Shown: positions 23,430 to 36,246, counted from the stretch's first letter. The stretch: 64,000 nt of DNA from Miscanthus floridulus (GCF_019320115.1 NC_089597.1:121630951-121694950); one strand, 5' to 3'. A program made the numbers and translations. Notes: generated from the letters alone by a model not told the origin.

Positions 23430-25385
23430 TGAAAGCTCTAGTTTGATTTTGGTTAATTGATGAAACCCTAAGTGCTAACCTAGTTTATCAAAGTGATTAT
23501 GAGATAGGTAGCACTACTCCAAGTGATGAAGCAATGGCGAAGATCATGACGATGGTGATGGCATGGTGATGATCAAATGCTTTAACTTGGAAAAGAAGAA
23601 AGAGAAAAACAAAAGGCTCAAGGCAAAGGTAAAATTGTAGGAGCTATTTTGTTTTAGTGATCGAGACACTTAGCGAGTGTGATCACATTTAGGATCGATG
23701 GCCATACTATTAAAAGGGGTGGAACTCGCATCAAAATGCGGTTATCAAAGTGCCACTAGATGCTCTAACTCATTGCACATGCATTTAGGATCTAGTGGAG
23801 TGCTAACACCCTTGAAAACATTTGTGAAAATATGCTAACACATGTGCACAAGATGATACACTTGGTGGTTGGCACATTTGAGCAAGGGTAAGATACTTCA
23901 CCGGCGGAGTGTCCGCCCATAGAGTACGGACAGTCCGACGGTGCCACCGGCGCCCTAGACAGAAAAGACGAAGGTCACTGTAAGTGACCGGACGCTAGTC
24001 TCAGTTGGACCGGCACGTCCGGTCAGTGGGAGCAGAGGGCGCATGTTTCGGTCTTCGATCAGACGCTGGCGCTAAAAGCGACCGGATGCTGGCAGGGTGT
24101 GTCCGGTCAGTGCTGATGTACGCTGACGTATGGCGTACAGAAGAGAAGTTGAGTGATCGGACGCTGGGTGAGTTCGGTCGAGCATGATCGGACGCATCCG
24201 GTCGTGAAATCTCGCTTTTGGAACCTTACTGGAAACGACCGGACGCTGAGTTCCAGCGTCCGGTCACTTTGTAATTGACGCGTCCAGTCATGTCATGACC
24301 GTTGAGATCAGATGACTCCTGTTGAACGCATGATGACATGTGGATGGCATCGGGCGACCAGACATTGGGTGCAGCGTCCGGTCAATATGATCGGAGCATC
24401 CGATCACCCCGATCAGTGCCCAGTGAAGGGGTACAATGGCTCTATTTCGTGGGGGCTTCTATTTAAGCCCTATGGCCGGCTCAAGCTCACTCTCTTTTCC
24501 ATTTTATTGACATAGCAACCTTGTGAGCTTAGCCAAAGCCCTCCCACTCATCTCCATCATTGATTCATCATCTTTGTGAGATTGGGAGAGAATCCAAGTG
24601 CATTGTTTGAGTGATTGCATCTAGAGGCACTTGATGTTTGTGTTTTGCTGTAGGTTTCACTTGTTTCTCTTGGTGGTTGCCGCCACCTAGATGGCTTGGA
24701 GCAGCGAGGATTGTTGAGCGGAGGTTGGTGATTGTCTCCAGCTCCGATCGTGGTGATTGTGAGGGGTCTTGTGCCTTCCCCGGCGGAGCGCCGAAAGGTA
24801 ACTCTAGTGGATTGCTCATGTCATTGAGTTGCCTCACTTGTGGGTAGGTTCTTGCGGTGTCCAATTGTGTGGACGAGGTTCGTGCAACACCTCTTAGCCG
24901 CTGAACCACCAAGTGTTGGTCGACACAACGGGGACTAGCGTGCCGGCAAGCACGTGAACCTTGGGAGAAAAATTGGTTGTCTCTTGCCCTTTGGTATTCT
25001 CCCGGTGATTGATTTGGTTTTCATATTATGATTGGTTCACTCCTCTACATGGCGGTATAATCACCCTACTCACTCATTTATATTCTTGCAAACTAGTTGT
25101 GGCTAGCTCTTTAGTGTAATTAGAATTGAGAGCTTGCTTTGGTATTTTAAGTTCATCTAGTGGAGCTCTTTAGAGTAGCAAGTTTGAGAGCTCTTAGTGA
25201 GTAGTAACATTGCAAGTTGTGTGCCTAGTAATCATTGCAACTAGAATTATTAGATAGGTGGCTTGCAACCTTTGTAGAGCTAGAGCAAGTTTGCATTTCG
25301 CTATTTGTCATACTAATTAAATTGCTCTTGTTGACTTGTAGAATTTTAAATAGGCTATTCACCCCCCCCTCTAGCCATATTAGGT
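23430..25385 (+). repeat. 5' LTR of element E, lacking its last bases
   Basis: TGAAAGCTCTAG start; CCGGAC array 23976-24410; TATA-containing inverted repeat near 24448-24467. It stops at ...ATTAGGTC, losing the terminal CTTTCA-type end and running straight into gag coding sequence. Confidence 0.9.
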
Positions 25386-25387
25386 CT

Positions 25388-25445
25388 ATGAAGAAGAAGG
25401 GCTATTCATGAAGAAGAAGGGCTATTCATGAAGAAGAAGGGCTAT
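25388..25445 (+). repeat. 20-bp tandem repeat (nearly three copies) at the LTR-gag deletion junction
   Basis: ATGAAGAAGAAGGGCTATTC at 25388 and 25408, then a partial copy at 25428. The period of 20 disrupts the reading frame, so the repeats arose with or after loss of the gag start. Confidence 0.93.
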
Positions 25446-26735
25446 GGTGCAAGAAAGAGAAGAGATCACTCCAAGAAGAAAGAGTATGTGAGAAGATGCT
25501 ACAATTGCAAGAGCCTCGATCATGTAGTAGCAAACTGTCCATATAATAGTGACAATGATGAGGATGAGAAGAAGAAGCACAAGGAGGATAAGAAAGAAAA
25601 GAAGGAGAAGAAGGATAAAAGGATGACCTTCCAAAAGAAGAAGAAGGGTGGAGGCTATGTGGTCACATGGGATAGTGATGGCTCTTTGGATAGTGATAGT
25701 TCTAGTGATGATGACAAGAAATCTATCAAGAGAGCACTAGCAAGCATCACCATCAACAACAAGCCCCCCATCTTTGACACTCCATCGACATGCCTCATGG
25801 CAAAACCTACCAAGGTAAAATATGATGTGAGTGATGATGATGAATGTGAAAGTGATGCTTATAGGAGTGATAATGATGATGAGGAGTACTACAAGGAGGA
25901 GCTCATGGACATGTGTGAGCAAGTGCATACTTGCTTTGAGATGAAGAGAAAGGAGTGCAAGGAATTGAACAAGAAAGTCAAATTTCTTGAGCAATCCCTT
26001 GATGAGCTCAATGCCACTCATGAGAGGCTAATGGAAGCCCATAAGAAGCTTGGAAAAGCTCACTCTAAGCTTGAAAAGGCTCACTCCTCTCTCATCGAGC
26101 AAGTCAAGGAAGAGGAAGCTAAGAAGGAGAGAGTGATTGTATCATGTGATGTGGGACTAACATGTGATCTTATTGATGAATCTTTTCATGAGTCTATTTT
26201 AGTTGCTCCCACTAACACTTCTTGTAGCACTACTACTTCCACTTCACCTTTGAGTGATGGTCTCACATGTGATGCATCACTTATGGTGGAAAATGAGAAC
26301 CTCAAGAAGAAGGTGAATGAGCTCACTCGTGCCTTAGGCAATGCTTATGGTGGAGAAGCCCACTTGCTAAAGTGTTTGGGTAGCCAAAGGTTTTCTCTCA
26401 ACAAAGAGGGATTAGGCTATACTCCCAAGAAAGGCAAGGTAGCCTTTGTCACTCCTAAAGCTAGCTTTGTGAAGGGCAATGGTCGGTTTTGCAATAGATG
26501 CAAGCAAGTTGGGCATATAGAGCAATATTGCAAGATTAACAAGAACAAGCTACCTAATATATCCTCAATTAAATTTGATTCTTGTTACATGCTTTTTAAG
26601 GGTGCCAATGGTGTGAAGGCTAAGTTCATTGGTACACCAATTGTGGGCCCAAAGAAGAAGGCTATTTGGGTACCAAAGTCCTTGGTAACTAACCTACAAG
26701 GACCCAAGCAAGTTTGGGTACCTAAAAGGAATTGA
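25428..26735 (+). pseudogene. gag: Gag of element E, N-terminally deleted
   Basis: Open frame of 435 codons representing the middle and C-terminal parts of a Sirevirus Gag. A first CCHC knuckle near residues 25-38 (CYNCKSLDHVVANC) is followed by Lys-rich and Asp/Ser-rich stretches, a coiled-coil-like Glu/Lys/Leu segment (about 160-240) and a second knuckle near residue 355 (CNRCKQVGHIEQYC). The whole N-terminal capsid part, the primer site and leader are missing, and the frame's first ATG lies in the tandem repeat. It ends with TGA at 26733-26735, ahead of a TCTTCTTTTGTAG acceptor-like tract and the pol frame, which is in another phase. Confidence 0.88.
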
Positions 26736-26748
26736 TCTTCTTTTGTAG

Positions 26749-29700
26749 GTAAATTATAAAGCCGGAGGAAGGCATTGGGTGCTTGATAGTGGGTGCACAC
26801 AACACATGACTGGTGATTCAAGAATGTTCAATTCAATCAATGAAAACAAGAGCAATGGGATTAATAGTATCACATTTGGTGACAATGGCAAAGGCAAGGT
26901 CAAAGGGCTTGGTAAGATTGCAATATCTAATGATTTGAGCATTTCCAATGTGCTACTAGTAGAGAGCTTCAACTTCAACCTATTGTCGGTAGCTCAATTG
27001 CGTGATCTTGGTTTCAAGTGCATATTTGGTGTGGATGATGTAGAGATCATAAGTGTAGATGGCTCAAACTTGATATTCAAAGAATTTAGATATGAGAATC
27101 TATACTTAGTTGATTTCAATGCTAGAGAAGCTCAATTGACAACATGTTTGATCACTAAGTCTAGCTTGGGTTGGTTATGGCATAGAAGGCTTGGTCATGC
27201 TGGAATGAAATAATTGAACAAGTTGATTAAGCATGACTTAGTTAGAGGCTTGAAAGATGTCACTTTTGAGAAGGATAAGCTATGTAGTGCATGTTAAGCC
27301 AGAAAACAAGTTGGTAACACACATCCTAAGAAGAGCATGATGAGCACATCTAAGGCATTTGAGTTGATGCACATGGACTTGTTTGGACCAACCACATACA
27401 CAAGCATTGGTGGAAACAAATATGGATTTGTGATTGTGGATGATTTCACTAGATACACATGGGTATTCTTTCTTGTTGATAAGAGTGATGTGTTTGCAAC
27501 ATTCAAATCACTTGTCAAGGGCATTCACAATGAGTTTGAAACAACTATCAAGAAAGTTAGAAGTGACAATGGTAGTGAATTCAAGAACACTAGAATTGAT
27601 GAGTTGTGTGATGAATTTAGAATTAGACATCAATTCTCGGCCAAGTACACTCCTCAATCAAATGGCTTAGTTGAAAGGAAGAATAGAACTTTGATTGACA
27701 TGGCAAGATCAATGTTGAGTGAGTACAATGTGAGTCATTCATTTTGGGCCGAAGCAATCAACACGGCTTGCTATTATAGCAACTGACTCTATTGTCACCC
27801 CATGATGGAGAAGACACCTTATGAGCTTTTGAATGGAAGAAAGCCTAACATAGCATACTTTCGGGTTTTTGGATGTAAATGCTACATATTGAAGAAAGGC
27901 ACTAGATTGAGCAAATTTGAGAAGAAATGTGATGAAGGTTTCTTGCTTGGTTACTCCACTACTAGCAAGGCTTATAGAGTTTGGAATTTGGCTAGTGGTA
28001 CTCTTGAGGAGGTTCATGATGTGGAGTTTGATGAAACAAATGGTTCCCAAGAGAAAGATGAGAACCTAGATGATGTAAAAGGCACTCAATTGGTCAAGGT
28101 AATGAGAAACATGGATATTGGTGAGATAAGGCCTAGAGAGGTGATTGATGTTGAAGATGACAAGAATCAAGTGCTCTCTAAATCAAATGTGCAAGCTAGT
28201 GGTTCTCATGATCAAATTCAAGGAAACACTAGTGATGGAAATATGCAAGATCAACAAATGGCTAATTCATCATCTCAACCAAGTGATCAATCAAATGCTA
28301 GAAATCAAGTGCAAGTGCTTCAACCAACCAATGTTGCAAGAGATCATCCATTAGACACTATCATTGGTGATATTTCAAGAGGTGTACAAACTAGATCAAG
28401 ATTGGCCTCATTTTGTGAGCATTTCTCATTTATGTCATCCATTGAACCAAAGAAGATAGATGAAGCTTTGAAGGATATTAATTAGGTCAATGCTATGCAT
28501 GAAGAGCTAAACAACTTCACAAGAAACCAAGTATGGGAGTTAGTTGAGAGGCCTAAGGATCATAATGTGATAGGAACCAAGTGGGTCTTTCAGAAAAAGC
28601 AAGATCAAGATGGGATAGTAATAAGGAACAAAGCAAGATTAGTGGCTCAAGGTTACACTGAAGTTAAAGGTCTTGACTTTGGAGAAACATATGCCCCGGT
28701 TGCAAGATTGGAAGTAATTAGGATCTTGTTAGCCTATGCTTGTGCCCACAACATCAAGTTGTATCAAATGGATGTGAAGAGTGTATTTCTCAATGGGTAC
28801 ATCAATGAGCTTATGTATGTTGAGCAACCTCCCGGTTTTGAAGATGAGAAGAAACCCAACCATGTCTACAAGTTGAGAAAGGCTTTGTATGGATTGAAAC
28901 AAGCACCTAGAGCATGGTATGAGAGATTGAGGGATTTCCTACTCTCTAAGGGATTCAAGATGGGAAAGGTTGACACCACTCTCTTCACCAAGAAGCTTGG
29001 AAATTACTTGTTTGTAATGCAAATCTATATTGATGATATTATATTTGGATCAACAAATCAAGAATTTTGTGAGTAGTTTGGAAAAATGATGGCTAGTGAG
29101 TTTGAGATGTCCATGATTGGAGAGCTTAGTTACTTCCTTGGTCTTCAAATCAAGCAAATAAAGAATGGCACATTTGTGAGTCAAGGCAAGTATATCAAGG
29201 ATATGCTCAAGAAATTTGAAATAAATGATGCTAAAGCTATTAGTACACCAATGGGGACAAGTGGAAGCTTGGATAGTGATGCTAGTGGCAACATGGTGGA
29301 TCAAAAGATGTATCGGTCTATGATTGGAAGCCTACTCTATGTGACCGCATCAAGACCAGATGTGATGTTTAGTGTATGCATGTGTGCTAGATTTCAAGCC
29401 TCACCAAGAGAAAATCATTTGAAAGCAACAAAGAGAATATTGAGGTACTTGAAGTATACACAAAATGTTGGATTGTGGTATCCCAAAGGAGCAAGATTTG
29501 AGTTGATTGGATATTCGGACTCCGATTATGTGGGATGCAAAGTTGAGAGAAAGAGCACATCGGGCATATGTCAACTATTGGGAAGATCACTTGTGTCTTG
29601 GTCATCAAAGAAGCAAAATAGTGTAGCACTTTCAACCGCCGAAGCGAAGTACATTTTGGCCGGTAGTTGTTGTGCTCAATTACTTTGGATGAAGACTACT

Positions 29701-29979
29701 TTGAGTGACTTTGGAATTAGTTTCAAGCAAGTGCCATTGCTATGTGATAATGAGAGTGCTATAAAGCTCACCAACAACCCGGTTCCACACTCAAAAACAA
29801 AGCATATAGATGTCCGTCATCACTTCATAAGAGATCACCAACAAAAAGGGGACATTTGCATAGAGAGTGTGGGCACGGAAGATCAACTTGCCAACATATT
29901 CACTAAGCCACTTGATGAGAAGAGGTTTTGCAAGCTAAGGAATGAATTGAACATACTTGACTTCTCAAATATGTGTTGA
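26749..29979 (+). pseudogene. pol: pol of element E with five in-frame stops
   Basis: A single reading frame encodes protease (DSGCTQHM), GAG-pre-integrase (WHRRLGHAG), integrase ([40 protein letters not shown]), RT ([28 protein letters not shown] at 29026-29037) and RNase H (YSDSDYVG, TKHIDVRHHFIRD). In-frame stops lie at 27211-27213, 27295-27297, 27784-27786, 28483-28485 and 29074-29076. Compared with sister copies each is one transition away from a sense codon, and no frameshift is seen, which suggests decay by cytosine deamination. Length and order are normal for a plant copia pol; no env-like gene follows. Confidence 0.92.
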
Positions 29980-31167
29980 TGCACTCCCATTATATGACAT
30001 GTCTCTCCTTCGAGCGATTCAAGGTATAAATTGATTGGCATGGCATACATCCTTGCTAAGGACATGATTAGTGCATCTAGACATATTTCACATTTGAATA
30101 GGCTCATTCATGAAAATCAAATGAATTTGATGCTTGTATGGTACCACTATTGCTTGTATGTTTGAAATGATCTAGTGGTAGCATATGGCATGAGTATGGG
30201 CTTGTAAACCTAGTGTTTGATCTAAAAAACAAACTATAAGTGTTTAACTCAACATGGTACAAGATAACCCTTATTTGGAGGTGTGAAGAAGCTTGTCCTT
30301 GGATCAAACCGAGTTAAATATCTTTTACAAGTAATCTAGATTGAACCAAATTTGAACATGATCCTCATTTCACATGGTTTTCACCCCAACCTATCTATAA
30401 TTTGAACCTATCTATACTTTAAGCCTTTGTGGTCATTGATGACAAAGGGGGAGAAAAATAGTGTACAAAGATAGTGAAAAGATGAAAAGACAAGGGTGAG
30501 ATAAAATATGACAAAGGAAGGGGATCAATTCAAACTTTAAGCATACAAGTAGGGGGAGCAAGCTCATAAACTTGTATGATGCATTTGAATGTGCATTTCA
30601 TATATTTGCTTGCATGGCACAAGTTTTAAAGTTCAAGATCCATGCTTGTGTGGTGTATGCTAATTGTAGATTTGAATGATGAAATGAAAATCTAGCATGC
30701 ATAGGTCATCTAATGATTTCATTCCCATGCATTTACAAGTGGTATCTAGCTATCAAGTGGTATCTAGCTAAAGTAACTAGACCTATGTTCATTCTATTGA
30801 AACTAGACCCTTGCTTGTAATATTGATCTCATAGGGTATTCTAGTTTTTGTGTATGTCTAGTTACTAATGGTGCTAAGGATGGTATATTGGTGCACTCCG
30901 ATTGGTATCATGCTTCGAAGGTCTATCTCTTATACCTTAGCACATTTGGTAGAAATTGACTCCTATATTTCCTATCTAAGCATATGTGCAAGCTACAATC
31001 CAAACTCTTAGCACATATGTAGGGGGAGCAATTACTACCATTTGGAGTTCATGAAACTTGTCCACATTCTTTTACACATAATGCTTGGGCAAGCAACGTG
31101 AATTCAATTAAATCTCAAATCATATCTTTGTGAAAGGGTTGTCATCAATTACCAAAAAGGGGGAGAT
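29980..31167 (+). other. 3' non-coding region of element E with four purine tracts
   Basis: About 1.2 kb with no supported gene. AGGGGGAG-type tracts occur at 30444-30453, 30551-30558 and 31021-31028, and the LTR-proximal AAAAAGGGGGAGATT at 31154-31167. Absence of a downstream gene separates family 2 from family 1. Confidence 0.85.
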
Positions 31168-33130
31168 TGAAAGCTCTAGTTTGGTTTTGGTTAATTGATG
31201 AAACCCTAAGTGCTAACCTAGTTTATCAAAGTGATTATGAGATAGGTAGCACTACTCCAAGTGATGAAGCAATGGCGAAGATCATGACAATGGTGATGGC
31301 ATGGTGATGATCAAATGCTTTAACTTGGAAAAGAAGAAAGAGAAAAACAAAAGGCTCAAGGCAAAGGTAAAATTGTAGGAGCTATTTTGTTTTAGTGATC
31401 GAGACACTTAGCGAGTGTGATCACATTTAGGATCGATAGCCATACTATTAAGAGGGGTGGAACTCGCATCAAAATGCAGTTATCAAAGTGCCACTAGATG
31501 CTCTACCTCATTGCATATGCATTTAGGATCTAGTGGAGTGCTAACACCCTTGAAAACATTTGTGAAAATATGCTAACACATGTGCACAAGGTGATACACT
31601 TGGTGGTTGGCACATTTGAGCAAGGGTAAGATACTTCACTGGTGGAGTGTCCGCCCATAGAGTACGGACAGTCCGACGGTGTCACCAGCGCCCTAGACAG
31701 AAAAGACGAAGGTCACTATAAGTGATCGGACGCTGGTCTTAGTTGGATCGGCGCGTCCGATCAGTGGGAGCAGAGGGCGCGTGTTTCGGTCTTCGACCGG
31801 ACGCTGGTGCTAAAAGCGACCGGACACTGGCAGGGTGCGTCCGGTCAGTGCTGACATACACTGACGTATGGCGTACAGAAGAGAAGTTGAGTGACCGGAC
31901 GCTGGGTGAGTCCGGTCGAGCATGACCGGACATGTCCGGTCGTGAAATCTCGTGTTTGGAACCTTACTGGAAACGACCGGACGCTGAGATCCAGCGTCCG
32001 GTCACTTTGTAACTAACGCGTCCGGTCATGTCATGACCGTTGAGATCAGACGACTCCTGTTGAATGCAGGATGACACGTGGATGGCATCGGGCGACCGGA
32101 CGCTGGGTCCAGCGTCCGGTCAATATGACTGGAGCATCCGGTCACCCCGATCAGTGCCCAGTGAAGGGGTACAACGGCTCTATTTTGTGGGGGCTTCTAT
32201 TTAAGCCCCATGGCCGGCTCAAGCTCACTCTCTTGGCCATTTTATTGACATAGCAACCTTGTGACCTTAGCCAAAGCCCTCCCACTCATCTCCATCATTG
32301 ATTCATCATCTTTGTGAGATTGGGAGAGAATCCGAGTGCATTGTTTGAGTGATTGCATCTAGAGCCACTTGGTGTTCGTGTTTCGCTATGGGTTTCACTT
32401 GTTTCTCTTGGTGGTTGCCGCCCCCTAGACGGCTTGGAGCAGCGAGGATCGTTGAGCGGAGGTTGATGATTGTCTTCGGCTCCGATCGTGGTGATTGTGA
32501 GGGGTCTTGTGCCTTCCCCGGTGGAGTGCCGAAAGGTAACTCTAGTGGATTGCTCGTGTCATTGAGTTGCCTCACTTGTGGGTAGGTTCTTGCGGTGTCC
32601 AATTGTGTGGATGAGGTTCGTGCAACACCTCTTAGCTGCCGAACCACCAAGTGTTGGTCGACACAACGGGGACTAGCGTGCCGGCAAGCACGTGAACCTC
32701 GGGAGAAAAATTGGTTGTCTCTTGCCCTTTGGTATTCTCCTGGTGATTGATTTGGTTTTCATATTGTGATTGGTTCACTCCTCTACACGGTGGTATAATC
32801 ACCCTACTCACTCATTTATATTCTTGCAAACTAGTTGTGGCAAGCTCTTTAGTGTAATTAGAATTGAGAGCTTGCTTTGGTATTTTAAGTTCATCTAGTG
32901 GAGCTCTTTAGAGTAGCAAGTTTGAGAGCTCTTAGTGAGTAGTAACATTGCAAGTTGTGTGCCTAGTAATCATTGCAACTAGAATTATTGGATAGGTGGC
33001 TTGCAACCTTTCTAGAGCTAGAGCAAGTTTGCATTTTGCTATTTGTCATACTAATTAAATTGCTCTAGTTGACTTGTAGAATTTTAAATAGGCTATTCAC
33101 CCCCCCCTCTAGCCATATTAGGTCCTTTCA
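31168..33130 (+). repeat. 3' LTR of element E (complete, 1.96 kb)
   Basis: TGAAAGCTCTAG...CCTTTCA. CCGGAC array at 31722-32150. The TATA region lies in the inverted repeat GGGGCTTCTATTTAAGCCCC at 32190-32209 (7-bp arms). The downstream part ends with a C-rich tract CACCCCCCCCTC just before the LTR end. Confidence 0.93.
32190..32209 (+). promoter_or_regulatory. TATA-containing inverted repeat of family-2 LTR
   Basis: The TATTTAAG core sits in the loop and arm of a perfect 7-bp-arm inverted repeat. It is conserved in the 5' LTR of E (one change) and in the LTR of D near 49228-49247. Confidence 0.65.
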
Positions 33131-35692
33131 GCAGGTGGGGTGTCAGCAAAGTTAGTCGCTGGTGGATCCGGGGCTCCCTCTTGTACGAGAACCTCCTCCT
33201 CGTACTCCTCGATCACCTCCTCATACTCCTGCTCACCCGCCGTCACGAACTCCACCAACTCGTTCTCTACATGCATGCAACGACGATACAACACTCAATA
33301 TTAAGGCAACAGCGGTTCTTAAAATAAGAATACATCTGCTAAGCCACTAAGCTAGCTCTAATGACTAAGAAACCGAGCTAATTATCATTCCCATCAAACC
33401 AACAGGGTTTCACCTACAAGTGCTACTTAGAAACTAAAATATATTCTTACTCTTATTAACTATTTCTTATATACTACAACAAGGAGTACTTAGCAATCAT
33501 ATTTCTCAATTTATTCTAAGGCTACAAAAATTACAGTAAGCACATAATAATACAATTTATCTACTGTAAAAATTTCATTGTCAGAGCTATTATAAATTTG
33601 CCACAAAAATTCCTACAAATACTAATCTAAATAATACTAAACACTCATAAATGATTTAATAGCCTTTGGTATCAACAAATATATATATATATATGAACTA
33701 AATACACTAATAGATAGAGCACAATTTTAGAAACCTAACAAATTGGTTCCACAATTTTTGGACATCTACATAATTTGCTATAATTTTCCAAAGATCAGCT
33801 CAAAACTAAATTAGAAAAACATTTACTAATTCGCTGGAAAACGAAAAACCAATTCTCGTCTGGCCCACACGCGCATAGTGCGCGCGCACGTGCGGCCTGT
33901 AGGCGTGGCCCACGCGAAGCAGGCTCACACGCAAGGTGGCCCACGGTGGGGAAGCCTGCGTGCGCTGGTACTCTTGCAAAAACACCCCTAAACTCTAGGC
34001 AAACTAACCCACAGTCCATGTTACTATTCCTAGAAAGAGCAACTATGCAATGAAACCCTCGGAAACTCCCTCCTTTACAACGGCATGGTCCTCGGCTACC
34101 CACGCGCACGGCGACACGGCGACGATGGCATTGGATGGCCACGCCGGCTAGCTGGGACCCACGCTGGCTCCACTAACGGGCTAACCCCCGTCTACAACCC
34201 TAGCACCAACACTAGCCTAGGTTACAAGAGCGGTGGAGCTCGTGGAAGTGGTGACCACGGCGTGCAGCCATGACGGCCACCCTAAGCCACCGTGGGGTGA
34301 ACTAGCTAGCGCTATAGCATCACTATCTTACCCTGGTTGCAGCTACGGTGGTGGTTTGGCTAGAGGTTTCCCGAACAGGGCTGGCCACGTGTGGGTGGTG
34401 GGATGCGGTGGTGCTCTGAGATGGCGTGGCCACATCAGTGTCTACGGCGAGGTGGTAGAGGTGCAAGTGAGGTGCGCAGGGTGAAGTGGAGGTGGAGCCA
34501 GAGTTCTTGGTGTAGATCGACTGACGAGGGGTGGAGCGGTGGGTGGCTGCCCTCAGCCACGGCCGGTCCCAGCCTTAATGGCACAGCGGGGGAAAACTTC
34601 CAAATTGGCGATGGCGGTGTGGCCCGCGCGCCGCTGTGCCATAAATGGCATGGCAACGACGGTCCGGCCCCGCGCACACAGCGACCAAGTGGACCAGTGG
34701 CGCACCGTGATGCAGCGGTAGGCGAGAGCTAGACGGTGACACGACGACAGTGGTAGCGTCGCGACGTGCGGTGGGAGCAGCGCATGGGGTAGGTGGCCGC
34801 GGTGCTCGGTTGTGCGAGCAGCAGCAACGTGCGGCAATGGCAGCAGGCGGTGGGGGCAGCGCAACGGGATAAGTCGGGCAGCCATGGCTCCACACGGCGG
34901 CAGCCCAAGGTGGCCAGTGATGTGGCCAGAGTAGCAGCGTGGCAGCAGAACGGGACATCCGCACGGTAGGGCGGCAACGACGGCCAGGACGTTGGGCCTA
35001 CGTGGCCGTAGCACCACGCAGCTAGGGCGACCGGCCCTTGGTGGACAGTCGAGCGCGCCAATGCGCGCACATAGAATGCCTGATGCGGCGGCGGCGTGCC
35101 CCCGGTGCTGGTGATCGTGCTCAACCAGGAAAACGGCACGAGAACACGCCAAACATGGATTTTAAAGCGCTCGAGAATCCTAAACCGTTGATCCAATTCC
35201 CAAACCACCTTTGTTATACCTTAGAGGGTATATTAAGCTACTAAAACAAGCCATAATACAACACCACTCCATAACCCAATTTCTCTACAAAAATTACCAA
35301 ACACAGCTTTGTCAATCTGTTTTTAGACTTAAGAAATTGACTGTCTTGAGTTGGATTTGCTTCAATTTTGATTTCCATGCTATTAGAAATGTTATGTAGT
35401 GTTACTATCTTGTTAAAACAAAAGTTGTACTATCTTCTATAAAATGTGTACTTCAAACTTTATTAAGGTGTCACATATATGTTTTATAGCACTTTTGCTT
35501 AATAAAAATTGGTTTCCAACCTTAAGTGATATAACATGCCTATTGAATTCGCTTTATGTATCATTTGTGTTAATCATTTTTTTATGCCAAGAAATTTATC
35601 TTTGCTCATTCTCACATGCACTAACACGTAATCATGATGCTCATGAAGTATTATTAGTAGAAAACTTGCAGTGTAACACCGATGGTGTTACA
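33131..35692 (-). repeat. 5' LTR of element F, distal (5') part
   Basis: Continuation of F's 5' LTR after element E, starting with the right copy of the GCAGG duplication and ending in TGTAACACC (minus strand) at 35692. Confidence 0.9.
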
Positions 35693-36246
35693 AGAGAGGG
35701 CCTCGGGACCTAGATTGCAGCCCCCTAGGCAGTTCTGAGAGTGCGCCCACCATAGGCCGCAGGACCTAGATCCTCGAGGTGGAGGTCTGGGCCATGGCGA
35801 GGGGCGGACGCAGGCGCTGACCCTTTGGCGTGGTTAACCGTGTGGTTCCCTAGAAGGATGTGGCCGGTCGTGGCCATTCCACGGGCGAGTTCATCGTGTG
35901 TTGTGGTCCTTTGGTTTCTCAAACGGGAAACCTGGCCATGGCTTGCGACGAGTGAGAGTACTAGCCCCTCTGGGTAGGTGTTCCCCGGGATGCAACCCCC
36001 AAGGGTAGTTCCGAGAGTGTGTCCACCGTGAGCCACAGGACCCAGATTTATAAGGTGGAAGTCTGGACTGCGGCTAAAGGCGGACGTGGGTGCTGGCCCT
36101 TTGGCACCGATGAACCCATAGTTTTCCCGGTGGATGTGACCGCCGCGGGCCATTCCACCAGCGAGTCCACTGGTGGTGCGAGGGGCCATCGCTTAATTCC
36201 ACAATCAAACGAGAGTGCGCGACTATCCCCTACCTAGCACGCCAAC
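35693..36246 (-). other. Element G leader with 276-bp tandem repeat in open frame
   Basis: Minus-strand stretch between G's primer-site region and the F insertion. A frame from 36189 to 35725 (154 codons) contains two diverged copies of a 92-codon unit (LAGGMARGGHI.../LARGMATTGHI...). Part of a third copy lies left of F at about 16500-16686, with a stop. The repeat being in phase (276 nt) hints at a coding origin, but no known domain is recognised. Next to the LTR, GTTGGCGTGCTAGGTAGGGG (minus strand, 36226-36245) resembles the primer-site region of several grass gypsy elements. Confidence 0.5.

Larger units (their letters stand above)
23430..33130 (+). mobile_element. Element E: family-2 Sirevirus nested in F's LTR
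   Basis: Plus-strand Ty1/copia element with 5' LTR 23430-25385, a gag fragment, a pol pseudogene, a non-coding tail with purine tracts, and 3' LTR 31168-33130. It is flanked by a perfect 5-bp target duplication GCAGG (23425-23429 and 33131-33135). In the first 540 nt or so the LTRs differ at about ten positions, nine of them transitions, so the insertion is fairly recent. Unlike family 1 it has no env-like gene. The primer site and gag start are deleted. Confidence 0.93.
16687..35692 (-). mobile_element. Element F: Ty3/gypsy element with 4-kb LTRs, internally deleted
   Basis: Minus-strand LTR retrotransposon. The 3' LTR is 16687-20685. Internal DNA of only 1.4 kb follows (20686-22082). The 5' LTR is 22083-35692, interrupted by element E (23430-33130). 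LTRs begin TGTAACACC and end in CCACA on the minus strand. The internal part keeps the primer site, the start of gag and the last part of integrase; most of gag and pol is deleted. It sits in element G. The 5 bases next to each end (GACGT and AGAGA) do not form a target duplication, perhaps because the insertion lies in a tandem repeat that later rearranged. Confidence 0.88.
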
